Made by a program: the position numbers and the translations under genes. A DNA stretch of 64,000 bases from Azospirillum agricola. GTDB taxonomy: Bacteria > Pseudomonadota > Alphaproteobacteria > Azospirillales > Azospirillaceae. Below are positions 53,415 through 61,108 of this stretch, in pieces. The first letter of the stretch is position 1. Each line of letters begins with the position of its first letter. The notes below the pieces were generated by a model. The model was not told the origin of the DNA. It ran no database searches and saw nothing but the letters and a program-made list of their open reading frames with translations. The stretch is taken from NCBI RefSeq assembly GCF_017876095.1, contig NZ_JAGINM010000002.1, positions 248,001 to 312,000 of the forward strand. Reading direction: 5' to 3'.

Positions 53415-54275
53415 TCAGCCATTGACCACGGTGCCGCCGTTCGGATGCAGCACCTGCCCCGACATGTAGGAAGAGTCGCTCGACGCCAGGAACACATAGG
53501 CCGGCGCCACCTCGTCGGGCTGGCCGGCGCGCTTCATCGGGGTGTTGCCGCCGAACTCGGCGACCTCCTCGGCGGTGAAGGTCGAGGGGATCAGCGGGGT
53601 CCAGATCGGGCCGGGCGCCACCGCGTTCACGCGGATGCCGCGCTCCGTCAGCGCCATCGACAGCGAGCGGGTGAAGGCGACGATGGCCCCCTTGGTCGCC
53701 GAATAGTCCAGCAGCTTCGGGCTGCCCTTGTAGGCGGTGACCGACGCCGTGTTGATGATGCAGGCCCCCTCGGTCATGTGCGGCAGGGCGGCCTTCACCA
53801 GATGGAACTGGGCGAAGACGTTGGTGCGGAAGGTGCGCTCCAGCTGCTCGGCGGTGATGTCCTCGATCGACTCCTGCGGGTGCTGCTCGGCGGCGTTGTT
53901 GACGAGGATGTCGAGGCGGCCATGCTCCCCGATCATCCGCGCCACCGCCTCGCGGCAGGTCTCCTCCCGGCCGGCGTCGCCGCGCAGAAGGGTGCAGGGC
54001 TGCCCCTCCGCCTCCACGAGGCGGCGGGTGTCCTCGGCGTCCTCGTCCTCGCACAGGTACAGGATGCCGACTCTGGCGCCCTCTCGGGCGTAGAGCACGG
54101 CGACGGCGCGGCCGATGCCGCTGTCGCCGCCGGTGATCAGCGCCACCTTGTCGCGCAGCTTGCCGCTGCCGTGGTAGCCGGGGGCCGTCTCGGACGGCTT
54201 GGGGTGCATGGGCCCCTCATGGCCGGGGCGGCTGTCCTGATGCTGGGGCGGTTGGCGGCTCTCTTGTCGGGCCAT
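53415..54275 (-). CDS. Stress-type SDR family oxidoreductase (YdaD/YhdF-like)
   Basis: A 286-aa SDR. A hydrophilic N-terminal extension of about 40 residues (rich in Gln, His, Pro, Gly) precedes the core with TGGDSGIGRA, an ILVNNAAEQHP strand and YSATK as catalytic Tyr-xxx-Lys. VAPGPIWTPLIPS is followed by the C-terminal NGGTVVNG. Extended SDRs of this kind are known as general-stress proteins in Bacillus and are common in EcfG regulons. ATG 54275 is the start. An EcfG-type promoter is present on this strand at 54334-54358, some 60 bp upstream. The reaction is a guess: NAD(P)-dependent reduction of a sugar or aldehyde. Confidence 0.9.
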   Translation of the reverse strand: MARQESRQPPQHQDSRPGHEGPMHPKPSETAPGYHGSGKLRDKVALITGGDSGIGRAVAVLYAREGARVGILYLCEDEDAEDTRRLVEAEGQPCTLLRGDAGREETCREAVARMIGEHGRLDILVNNAAEQHPQESIEDITAEQLERTFRTNVFAQFHLVKAALPHMTEGACIINTASVTAYKGSPKLLDYSATKGAIVAFTRSLSMALTERGIRVNAVAPGPIWTPLIPSTFTAEEVAEFGGNTPMKRAGQPDEVAPAYVFLASSDSSYMSGQVLHPNGGTVVNG

Positions 54276-54333
54276 GGCCTTCTCCTTTGCGGTGGTCCGG
54301 ATGGGGCGACCGGAACATGCGTTGCACTGTCAC

Positions 54334-54358
54334 AACAGAAGGCGGATCCAGGCGTTCC
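54334..54358 (-). promoter_or_regulatory. EcfG-type promoter of the stress SDR gene
   Basis: On the minus strand GGAAC (54358-54354) is followed after 16 bases by TGTT (54337-54334), a near-consensus EcfG site (CGTT preferred). The start of the SDR coding region is 58 bp downstream of the second element. Confidence 0.6.
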
Positions 54359-54373
54359 CGGCGGAAATGGCCG

Positions 54374-54398
54374 GGAACAACCCTCCCGCACCGCTGTT
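54374..54398 (+). promoter_or_regulatory. EcfG-type promoter facing the anti-sigma-like gene
   Basis: GGAAC (54374-54378), 16 bases, TGTT (54395-54398). It drives transcription toward the small anti-sigma-like gene (54623), with a leader of about 215 bases. The site mirrors the promoter of the divergent SDR gene. Confidence 0.55.
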
Positions 54399-54622
54399 AC
54401 CCTCCGCGAGAGACACGGAAAAGGATGATGCTGGGGGCCGAACGTCGAGGGGAAGAGCGTGGACTGAGCCTTTCGTCCGACTGGCGAGGGCCACGTTGCA
54501 CACCATAAGATGAGGTAGGCTCCGTTCCGCCAGCCCATGCAGGATGGCAACACCGCCGAATGCCGTACGGTTTGTTTTCGTCCCCTGGGCTTGATCCCCG
54601 GCGACCTCCGGGAACGACAGAC

Positions 54623-54847
54623 ATGAAGCGTGTGACGATGACCGATATCAACGCCTATCTGGACGGCGCCCTGGACGACCAGGAGCGCCAGCGGTTCGAG
54701 AGCGCCGTCGAAAGCGATGCCGACGCCAAGGCGCTGCTGTCGCTTCACCGCCAGCATGTCGAGGAGCTTCACCGGCTCTACGACCCCGTGCTCGACGAGG
54801 AGGTTCCCTCCCGCATGCTCGATCTGTTGCGCAAGCGGAACAGCTAG
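54623..54847 (+). CDS. Small soluble anti-sigma-factor-like protein
   Basis: A 74-aa protein: MKRVTMTDINAYLDGALDDQ, a helical EAVESDADAKALL-like middle (ERQRFESAVESDADAKALLS), and LYDPVLDEEVPSRMLDLLR. The first 55 residues match the cytosolic N-terminal part of membrane anti-sigma factors (M-T-D-x-x-x-x-A-Y-x-D-G-x-L and DPVLDEPVP), but the membrane anchor and C-terminal domain are absent. The start is ATG 54623 or ATG 54638 (MTDINAY). Probable role: binding an ECF sigma factor or a mediator. The ECF sigma factor gene lies 1.3 kb upstream. A terminator follows at 54899. The link is inference. Confidence 0.7.
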   Translation: MKRVTMTDINAYLDGALDDQERQRFESAVESDADAKALLSLHRQHVEELHRLYDPVLDEEVPSRMLDLLRKRNS

Positions 54848-54898
54848 GCGCGCGCTTCCGCGCGCTCCATGTCGCCGAAGAGCGGGATGACGCAGGAC

Positions 54899-54932
54899 AA
54901 GGCGACCGGTTCGGTTCCGGCCGCCTTTTTTA
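54899..54932 (+). terminator. Intrinsic terminator of the anti-sigma-like gene
   Basis: AAGGCGACCGG and CCGGCCGCCTT form a stem with one mismatch, followed by a run of six T. It is 52 bp behind the stop codon. Confidence 0.85.
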
Positions 54933-55057
54933 TACCCTGACGCGGGCCGGAACGGCTTTTTCGCATGCGCGGGACGGCGCGTTCGGCTATCGGATCCGGG
55001 CAAGCCGGCCGGCGCGACCGCGCCGGGGCTCGACCGGAACCGGGTGAGACGACGGGC

Positions 55058-56509
55058 ATGGCGCGCAGACGGGCCGAACCGAGCATCCTGCTCGGCCCCA
55101 TTCTTTATTTCCGTGGCGAGCAGCGCGACCGCTGGTGGCTGTCCGCCCTGTTCGTCCTCGACGGCGAGGTCGAGCCGGAGGATCTGCGGGTCGACGGCGT
55201 CACCCTGCCCGTTCCGCCGCGCCATCTGACCCAGTGGCGGCGACGCCATGTCTGGCGCTTCGACTTCGCGGTGCCGCGCGGCATGCAGGACACCGACGTC
55301 ACCTACGGTTTTCCGGACGGGCCGTCCTGGAGCATCGTCGTTCCGGGTCGCTTCTCGCGCCCGCGCCTCGCCTTCGTCTGCGGGGGCGGAACGATCGGAA
55401 CCGGCGCGGAGCCCGGCCTGTGGGGGGACCTGCTCGCGCGCCACGCCACCGACCGCCACCATCTGCTGCTGCACGGCGGCGGGCAGATCGACGGCGACGC
55501 CGTGATGGCCGAGTCCCCGCAATTCGTCGCGTGGCGCCGCCAGTCCGGACGCGCGCGGGCGACCCAGCTCTTCTCCCCGGCGATGGCGGAGGAACTGATC
55601 GACGCCGGCTTCGAGCGCTATCTTCGCCAATGGGCGCAGGCGGACACGGCGCAGACCCTGGCCAGCATCCCCTCGGTCATGATGTGGGACGACGCCGACA
55701 TCGCCACCGGCTGGGGCCGCCTGCCGGAGGCCGAGGCGGCGAGCAAGGTCATGCGCGGCGTCCTGATGGCGGCGCGGCGCAACGCCTCGCTGTTCCAGAT
55801 GGGGGCGCTCGCCGAGTCGCCGCCGGACTGCGCCTGGGGCGCCGCCCGCGGAACGGCGAGCCAGGGCTTCCACATCGGCGAGACCGGCCTGCTGACGCTT
55901 GACGCGCGCGGCGAGCGGACACGGAGCCGGATCCTCTCCGACGCCAGTTGGGCGCAACTGCCGGACTGGCTCGACCGTTTCCAGGATTGCCGGCACCTGA
56001 TCCTGATGACCGGAACGCCCCTGCTGTTCCCGGCGACGGCCGGGCTGGAGCGGCTGGCCTCCTGGCTGCCGGGGATGGCCGGACGGGCCCGTTCGCTGGG
56101 GGACCAGTGGCGCAGCCGGGACCATGCCGCCGAATGGGAGCGGCTGATCGGCACGCTGACCGACTTCTCCCGCCGCACCGGCTGCCGCGTCACCGCCCTG
56201 TCCGGCGGCGCGGGCTTCGCGGGCCGATCGGTGCTGCGCGGCGGCGGCGTCGAACTCTGGCAACTGCTGGGGCCGCCGCTGACCGCGACTCCGCCGGCCG
56301 GTTGGCTGGCCCAGGCGATGGAAAGGCTGGCGGCGCGGCGGGAACAGCCTTTGCCCGGCCATGGGCTCGACACGCCGGCCTTCGCGGAAACCGGCCGCCG
56401 CACCATCGCCAAGCGCGGCTGGACCGCCCTGGCCTTCGACGGCAAGGGGCAACTGCACGCCCGCTGGACCGCCGAAAAGGACGAGACGCGCTACGCCCAG
56501 GCGATCTGA
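55058..56509 (+). CDS. PhoD-like alkaline phosphatase family protein
   Basis: A 483-aa protein with the PhoD-type metallophosphatase signature. The segment SVMMWDDADIATGWGRLPEA (about 205-225) corresponds to the M-W-D-D-H-D-I-x-D-x-W-G motif of PhoD, with Asp/Asp metal ligands, although the His is replaced by Ala. VCGGGTIG, and LLLHGGGQIDGDAV earlier, supply further metal-site strands. LILMTGTPLLFP corresponds to the late Gly-Thr/Asn block. No Tat signal is present, so the protein probably stays in the cytosol, unlike secreted PhoD. ATG 55058 (MARRRAEPS) is the likely start. It is convergent with the TPR-methyltransferase gene (25 bp apart). Confidence 0.75.
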   Translation: MARRRAEPSILLGPILYFRGEQRDRWWLSALFVLDGEVEPEDLRVDGVTLPVPPRHLTQWRRRHVWRFDFAVPRGMQDTDVTYGFPDGPSWSIVVPGRFSRPRLAFVCGGGTIGTGAEPGLWGDLLARHATDRHHLLLHGGGQIDGDAVMAESPQFVAWRRQSGRARATQLFSPAMAEELIDAGFERYLRQWAQADTAQTLASIPSVMMWDDADIATGWGRLPEAEAASKVMRGVLMAARRNASLFQMGALAESPPDCAWGAARGTASQGFHIGETGLLTLDARGERTRSRILSDASWAQLPDWLDRFQDCRHLILMTGTPLLFPATAGLERLASWLPGMAGRARSLGDQWRSRDHAAEWERLIGTLTDFSRRTGCRVTALSGGAGFAGRSVLRGGGVELWQLLGPPLTATPPAGWLAQAMERLAARREQPLPGHGLDTPAFAETGRRTIAKRGWTALAFDGKGQLHARWTAEKDETRYAQAI

Positions 56510-56534
56510 ACCCTGGCGATCCGACTTTTGGCGA

Positions 56535-57869
56535 TCAGAGCGGCCGTTCGGCCACGAACAGCAATCCCGGCACGCCAACGCCCTTTTCCCGGCGCGGGGT
56601 GCAGGGCTCCATCAGCCGGATCGTCAGGCCGGCCGCCTCGGCCGTCGCCCGCAGGTAGGTCTCGGCGTGGGCGTAGCGGCGCGCCGGGCCGAGGGTGAAG
56701 CCGTCCTCCGGCGAGCGCTCCACCGTCGCGGCGAACCGGCCGCCGGGAACCAGCGCCCGCGCCGCCGCCCGGAAGACCGGATCGAGGTCGCCGATGTAGA
56801 CCAGCACGTCGGCGGCCACCAGCAGATCCCAGGCGGCCGGAGCCTCGTCGAGCGCGGCCACCACGTCGCCGACCCGCAGGTCGTCGTAGAGCCGCCGGTC
56901 GCGCGCCTTGTCGACCATGCGCGGCGACAAATCGACTCCGGCGAGAAAACCGGCGAGCGGACGGAAGCTCACCCCCGCCAGACCGGTGCCGCAGCCGAGA
57001 TCGAGCACCCGCAGCCCGGCGGCCGGCCCGATCGCCCCGGTCCCCACCCTCGCACCGGATCCGCTCACCCGGTCCACCGCCGACCGCAGCAGATCGGGAG
57101 CCGCGTAACCGAGCTTGCCCAGCAGATCCTGGTCGAAACGGTCGGCGTAGCGGTCGAACAGCGCCCGGACATAGGCGGCGGACAGATCGGCCCCCTCCCC
57201 GGCCTCCAGCGCCGCGATCAGGGGCGCGATGCCCAGCCGGTCCTCCGGATCGAGGGCGCGGGCGCGGCGCAGGGCGCTCAGCGCCTTCTCCGGTTCGCGC
57301 AGGGCGATCCAGGCGCGGCCGACCGCATGGTGCAGAACCGCGTCGTCCGGCGCGCGGCGGGACAGCGGTTGCAGCAGCTCCACCGCGGCGAGGGCGTCCC
57401 CGGCGGCGACCAGCGCCTCGGCCAGCTCCAGGGCGGACTCGGAGTCGTCGGGGCGCAGCGCGGCGGCCTCCCGATGTTCGGCGAGCGCCTCCGCGGCGCG
57501 GCCGGCGGCGCGCAGGGCGCGGGCATGGCCGAGACGGACCGGTGCCGAATCCGCCCGCTCCTCCGCCAGGACCCGGTAGAGGGCGATGGAGTCGTTCAGC
57601 GCGCCGGCGAGCCGCAGCGCCTCGGCGAGCCCCAGCCGCCACATCCAGGAACGCGGATCGATGGCGACCGCACGGGCGTGGGCCGCAACGGCGCCGGCCG
57701 TCTCCGCCAGGGCGGCCCAGGCCTCGCCGTTGCCGGGATCGGCGGCGACCGCCAGGCGGAAGGCGGCGGCCGCACCGTCGGCGTCACCGGCGTAGAGGCG
57801 GTCGTACCCCCGTTGAAACAGGCTGTCGATGTCCACGGCGATAGCGCCGGCGGCCGGGTCCGATGACAC
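56535..57869 (-). CDS. TPR-repeat SAM-dependent methyltransferase
   Basis: A 444-aa protein of two parts. The first 200 residues are tetratricopeptide-like repeats (FQRGYDRLYAGDADGAAAAF, AVAADPGNGEAWAALAETA, RPDDSESALELAEALVAAGD). The C-terminal half is a class I methyltransferase with motif I VLDLGCGTGLAG, a VDLSPRMVDKAR acidic loop, and LLVAADVLVYIGDL. The start chosen is GTG 57869, nine bases behind GAGG; the frame also extends upstream to ATG 57974 over a low-complexity stretch without a ribosome site. Such TPR-MTases methylate unknown small or protein substrates. No linked operon is seen. Confidence 0.85.
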   Translation of the reverse strand: MSSDPAAGAIAVDIDSLFQRGYDRLYAGDADGAAAAFRLAVAADPGNGEAWAALAETAGAVAAHARAVAIDPRSWMWRLGLAEALRLAGALNDSIALYRVLAEERADSAPVRLGHARALRAAGRAAEALAEHREAAALRPDDSESALELAEALVAAGDALAAVELLQPLSRRAPDDAVLHHAVGRAWIALREPEKALSALRRARALDPEDRLGIAPLIAALEAGEGADLSAAYVRALFDRYADRFDQDLLGKLGYAAPDLLRSAVDRVSGSGARVGTGAIGPAAGLRVLDLGCGTGLAGVSFRPLAGFLAGVDLSPRMVDKARDRRLYDDLRVGDVVAALDEAPAAWDLLVAADVLVYIGDLDPVFRAAARALVPGGRFAATVERSPEDGFTLGPARRYAHAETYLRATAEAAGLTIRLMEPCTPRREKGVGVPGLLFVAERPL

Positions 57870-58414
57870 GCGCGTGATCCTCAAGGATGCGGGGGAACGA
57901 AACGGGGCGCCCGCCCGGCGGCTCGCGGCGACTCGCCCGAGTCCGGGGCGTTCGCGAGGCTGGAGCCGGGTCATGGGGCGGCACAGCTTATTGCCCGATC
58001 ATGTTGCGCCGCGCAAGGGGGTCCCGAAAATGATCCGGCCGTGTGATTCCGGCGACACGCGGTTGCAGTAGCCCTTTTTTCGTAGGGTCTCGCCCGGCCG
58101 TTCGGAGAGGTCATGACCCATTGTGCAGTTTCGGCTTAATTCAAAGGCTTATGGCCGGAATCACAGGGCATAGGCACGCCGATTCGCCGCCTTCTGTGAC
58201 ATTCGACGAGCGAAGGGTGTGGTATTACCAAGGCGCAAGTGGGTTGACGATGGATCAAATTTTTGGAAATGTCACCCCGGCGCCCGATTGGGAGGCGTCG
58301 AACCCAGGTTAGGAGGCGGTCGCCGTAAGCGACTCGGCGATCGGAAAAAGGACCCCGCGCAGGGGGTCAAACAGCCACCGTACAAGGCGGGGCACCAGAC
58401 AGAGGAGGTCGGAG
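57870..58414. other. Intergenic region before the lytic transglycosylase gene
   Basis: No supported gene on either strand. A/T-rich at 58100-58280. TTGACG at 58244-58249 could be the -35 element of the promoter of the transglycosylase gene, with only a weak -10. A small hairpin (GACCCCGCGCAGGGGGTC type) lies near 58350-58370. A ribosome-binding AGGAGG precedes ATG 58415. Confidence 0.4.
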
Positions 58415-59074
58415 ATGCGAGGACGAAAACAGCGCGTACGCGCCACATTGGGTGGACGCTGCGCACTGGCTGCCGGACTCTTGATGGCCCCGCTGGCAGC
58501 GAAGCCGGCCCTGGCACAGGAAAGCTGCGTGACCCACGCGGTGGAAGCCGAGCAGAAGCTCAACATCCCCTCCGGCCTGCTGGTGGCGATCGCGCTGGTC
58601 GAGAGCGGACAGGACGGCGCTCCCCACCCCTTCGCCATGAGCCTTCAGGGCCGCTCCTACTTCGCCCGCAACGTCGGCGACGCCGCCAAGCATCTTCGCG
58701 ACCACCGCGGCCAGCTTCGCTCCAACACCTATGTCGGCTGCATGCAGCTGTCGCTGGCATCGCACCGGGGGCAGTTCCAGCCCGTCGAGAAGATCGTCCA
58801 GCCCCGCGACAACGTGTTCTACGCCGGCCAGCTCCTCGTCCGCTTCCATGGGGAAGAGGGCAACTGGAAGACCGCCCTGGCCCGCTACAACGGCAGCTCC
58901 AGCCACCGCTCCCAGGCCTATGTCTGCAAAATCTGGCAACATCTGAGCGAGCTGGACGCGCAAAGCGCCAAGCTGCTGGCCTCCTCGCGCTGCGAGGACA
59001 CCGACACGGTCAGCGTCGCCCCCAAGACCCGCCGCAGCTTCCGCAACGCCCAGCAGGTCGCGGCCATCGATTGA
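58415..59074 (+). CDS. Secreted lytic transglycosylase-like (SLT) protein
   Basis: A 219-aa exported protein. The signal peptide spans about residues 1-35 (ATLGGRCALAAGLLMAPLA, cut near ALA). The SLT-type core follows: AVEAEQKLNIPSGLLVAIAL, the catalytic Glu in ALVESGQDG, a YVGCMQLSLASHRGQF segment in place of the G-x-x-Q-L/M motif, and LARYNGSSSHRSQAYVCKIW (A-x-Y-N-G). These enzymes cleave the peptidoglycan glycan strand between MurNAc and GlcNAc. The ATG at 58415 has AGGAGG upstream. The gene stands alone; such single SLT genes often serve flagellar or secretion structures, but nothing here says so. Confidence 0.88.
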   Translation: MRGRKQRVRATLGGRCALAAGLLMAPLAAKPALAQESCVTHAVEAEQKLNIPSGLLVAIALVESGQDGAPHPFAMSLQGRSYFARNVGDAAKHLRDHRGQLRSNTYVGCMQLSLASHRGQFQPVEKIVQPRDNVFYAGQLLVRFHGEEGNWKTALARYNGSSSHRSQAYVCKIWQHLSELDAQSAKLLASSRCEDTDTVSVAPKTRRSFRNAQQVAAID

Positions 59075-59146
59075 CCGCCCGCGGCGCGGATTCGAAGCTT
59101 TGAGAGGGATCTGGCGCGGGCGCCCATGATGGGGTAGATCCCCGGC

Positions 59147-59986
59147 ATGAACTACCGCCACATCTTCCACGCCGGCAACCCGGCCGACGTGATGAAGCAC
59201 GCCGTCCTGGCGCTGATCCTCGACCATCTGCGCGCCAAGCCCGCCCCGTTCTGCGTGCTCGACACCCACGCCGGCATCGGGCTCTACGACCTGTGGTCGG
59301 AGCCCGCGCAGAAGACGCGGGAACATGCGGACGGCATCGGCCGCCTGTTCGGCGCCCCCGCCCCGCATCCGGGGCTCGAGCCCTATCTGCGCAGCGTGGC
59401 GGCGGCGAATCCGGACGGGCAGCTGCGCTGGTATCCGGGATCGCCCTGCATCGCCCGCAATGCCCTGCGCGACCAGGACCGGCTGGTCCTCGCCGAACTG
59501 CACCCCGACGACGCCCGCAGCCTGAAGGCCGAATTCGCCGGCGACCGCAGCGTCGCCGTCCACCAGACCGACGCCTATGTCGCGCTCAAGGCGCATCTGC
59601 CGCCGAGGGAGAAACGTGGCCTCGTCCTGATCGATCCGCCTTTCGAGCAACCCGACGAGTTCGCCCGCATGGCCGAGGGGCTGGCCGCCGCGCATCGCCG
59701 CTGGCCGACCGGAATCTACGCCCTGTGGTACCCGATCAAGGAGCGCGCCGCCGTCTGGCGGTTCCAGGACGCGGTCGAGAAGACCGGCATCCCGAAGATC
59801 CTGCTGGCCGAACTGACATGGCATCCGGAGGACACGCACCTCCGCCTCAACGGCTCGGGCCTGCTGATCGTCAACCCGCCCTGGACGCTGGACGACACGC
59901 TGCACGCCATGCTGCCCGCCCTGCACGATTCGCTTCCCACCACCGGCGGCGGAACGGCGGTGAGTTGGCTGGTGCCGGAACGCTGA
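59147..59986 (+). CDS. rlmJ: 23S rRNA (adenine(2030)-N6)-methyltransferase
   Basis: RlmJ methylates A2030 of 23S rRNA. The protein is 279 aa with the family's N-terminus (MNYRHIFHAGNPADVMKH), the SAM-binding LDTHAGIGLYDL, the RYPGSP-like WYPGSPCIARNAL, LAELHPDD, and the catalytic DPPFEQ followed by RWPTGIYALWYPIK. The length and motif order match E. coli RlmJ (formerly YhiR). It is not linked to ribosomal genes. It follows the lytic transglycosylase gene by 72 bp and is convergent with the phasin gene, separated by a hairpin at 60011-60039. Confidence 0.95.
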   Translation: MNYRHIFHAGNPADVMKHAVLALILDHLRAKPAPFCVLDTHAGIGLYDLWSEPAQKTREHADGIGRLFGAPAPHPGLEPYLRSVAAANPDGQLRWYPGSPCIARNALRDQDRLVLAELHPDDARSLKAEFAGDRSVAVHQTDAYVALKAHLPPREKRGLVLIDPPFEQPDEFARMAEGLAAAHRRWPTGIYALWYPIKERAAVWRFQDAVEKTGIPKILLAELTWHPEDTHLRLNGSGLLIVNPPWTLDDTLHAMLPALHDSLPTTGGGTAVSWLVPER

Positions 59987-60010
59987 ACCTTCCCCGCTCC
60001 GCCGGAACGC

Positions 60011-60039
60011 AAAATCCCCCGGCCCTTGCGGGCCGGGGG
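60011..60039 (-). terminator. Terminator behind the phasin gene
   Basis: CCCCCGGCCC (60016-60025) and GGGCCGGGGG (60030-60039) form a perfect ten-pair stem; on the minus strand it is followed by ATTTT. It separates the convergent rlmJ and phasin genes. Confidence 0.8.
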
Positions 60040-60092
60040 CAAGTCAGGATGGAACTCTCGAAACGGATTGCCGAAACGGATCGTGCCGATCG

Positions 60093-60755
60093 TCAGACGT
60101 GGCGGCCGGTTTCCCTGGCGGCGTCCTCGGCGCGGTTGGCCAGCTTGCTGATCGCATCATGGGCGGTGCGGGCCGACAGCTCCGACACCTTGACGCTGCG
60201 GTCCAGCACGAGCTGGACATTCTCCTTCAGCACACTGCTCTGGGTGGCGTAGAAATCGGGAACGCTGCGGCTGCGCATCAGCGAGTTGACCGCGCTGGCG
60301 TTGCGGGTCGCGACCTCCTGCGCCAGCCCCATCCATTCCTTCCAGATCGACTGGAAGCCGTCGGCCAGCACGCTGCCGCACTTGACCATGACATCCATGT
60401 TCTCGCGCGCTTGATGCATCACCTCGCCCTGGGCCTCGCTCGACAGTCCGAAGGTCCGCTGGAACTGGCTGGTCGTGCGGTTCGCGACCTCCTGGGCGGT
60501 GCCCGCCAGATCACGCGCTGTTTCGGCCCCGCGCCGGGTCAGGTCGGCCCCGGCGTCGAACGCCCTGCGGCCGGTCTCCGCCCCCTCGTCGACGGCGCGG
60601 CGGCCGGCCTCGGCGCTGTCCTCGGCCATGGAGCGCGCGGCGTCGGCGGCGCGGCGGGTTGCGGACTCACCGGCCCGCACCGCTTCGTCGACCGCACCCC
60701 TGGTGCGTGCCGTCGCCTCGCGCAACGCGGTCTGCGTATCCTTGTCGGTGGCCAT
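60093..60755 (-). CDS. Phasin family protein
   Basis: Phasins coat polyhydroxyalkanoate granules. This 220-aa protein is highly helical and Ala/Arg/Glu-rich. The first 90 residues contain an imperfect heptad-like series of ARA/GRRAxDxGAE/TARDLA units, predicted coiled coil. The phasin region is at about residues 95-200 (SSEAQGEVMHQARENMDVMV, SIWKEWMGLAQEVATRNASA, LDRSVKVSELSARTAHDA). ATG 60755 (MATDKDTQTALRE) has AGGAG upstream. It is the only PHA-related gene in the window. The N-terminal repeat region is longer than in typical phasins. Confidence 0.88.
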   Translation of the reverse strand: MATDKDTQTALREATARTRGAVDEAVRAGESATRRAADAARSMAEDSAEAGRRAVDEGAETGRRAFDAGADLTRRGAETARDLAGTAQEVANRTTSQFQRTFGLSSEAQGEVMHQARENMDVMVKCGSVLADGFQSIWKEWMGLAQEVATRNASAVNSLMRSRSVPDFYATQSSVLKENVQLVLDRSVKVSELSARTAHDAISKLANRAEDAARETGRHV

Positions 60756-61108
60756 GCCAATGCTCCTCGTTTTGGTTCGTCCGATTCGGACGTTTCTTCC
60801 CAAAATTGCGCGTGGACCCTTATGCTGCACCGCCACACGCGTCGAGGATATAACACGTCAAATCAAAAACCATCCATGGCGCAAAGTAATAAAAGAATAT
60901 CCATTCTTTCGGGGTATAGGATTCTTCAATCCCTTGAAGCCCTTCACTTATTAACCTTCCGCTGCATTGCGACAGTATTGCTGCCGCAATGCAGCGACGC
61001 TTCCGCTCGACGATGCCCCTTGCTGGCGCACCTTGCCGGCACACTCGACGAACCTTGCCAGGAACGTCCACCCCCCGATTTCCCGAGCGGGGCGGACGTC
61101 GCGTCAGG
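60756..61108. other. Intergenic region between the phasin and ABC substrate-binding protein genes
   Basis: No gene is supported. Both neighbours run on the minus strand, so this holds the phasin promoter and the end of the substrate-binding gene. The part 60870-60960 is A/T-rich. A perfect 12-bp palindrome (CGCTGCATTGCG at 60960-60971 and CGCAATGCAGCG at 60985-60996) lies in it. Confidence 0.5.

Larger units (their letters stand above)
54276..54622. other. Divergent control region between the stress SDR and the anti-sigma-like gene
   Basis: Two EcfG-type promoters lie back to back, at 54334-54358 (minus) and 54374-54398 (plus), with 15 bp between their GGAAC elements. A further 220 bp precede the plus-strand gene at 54623. 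A 27-codon frame from about 54425 with AAAGGA upstream may be a chance frame. I see no other structure. Confidence 0.5.

Noticed and set aside
54287..54513. Frames crossing the divergent EcfG promoters
   Set aside because: They read through both promoter elements, lack a ribosome site and have no motif.
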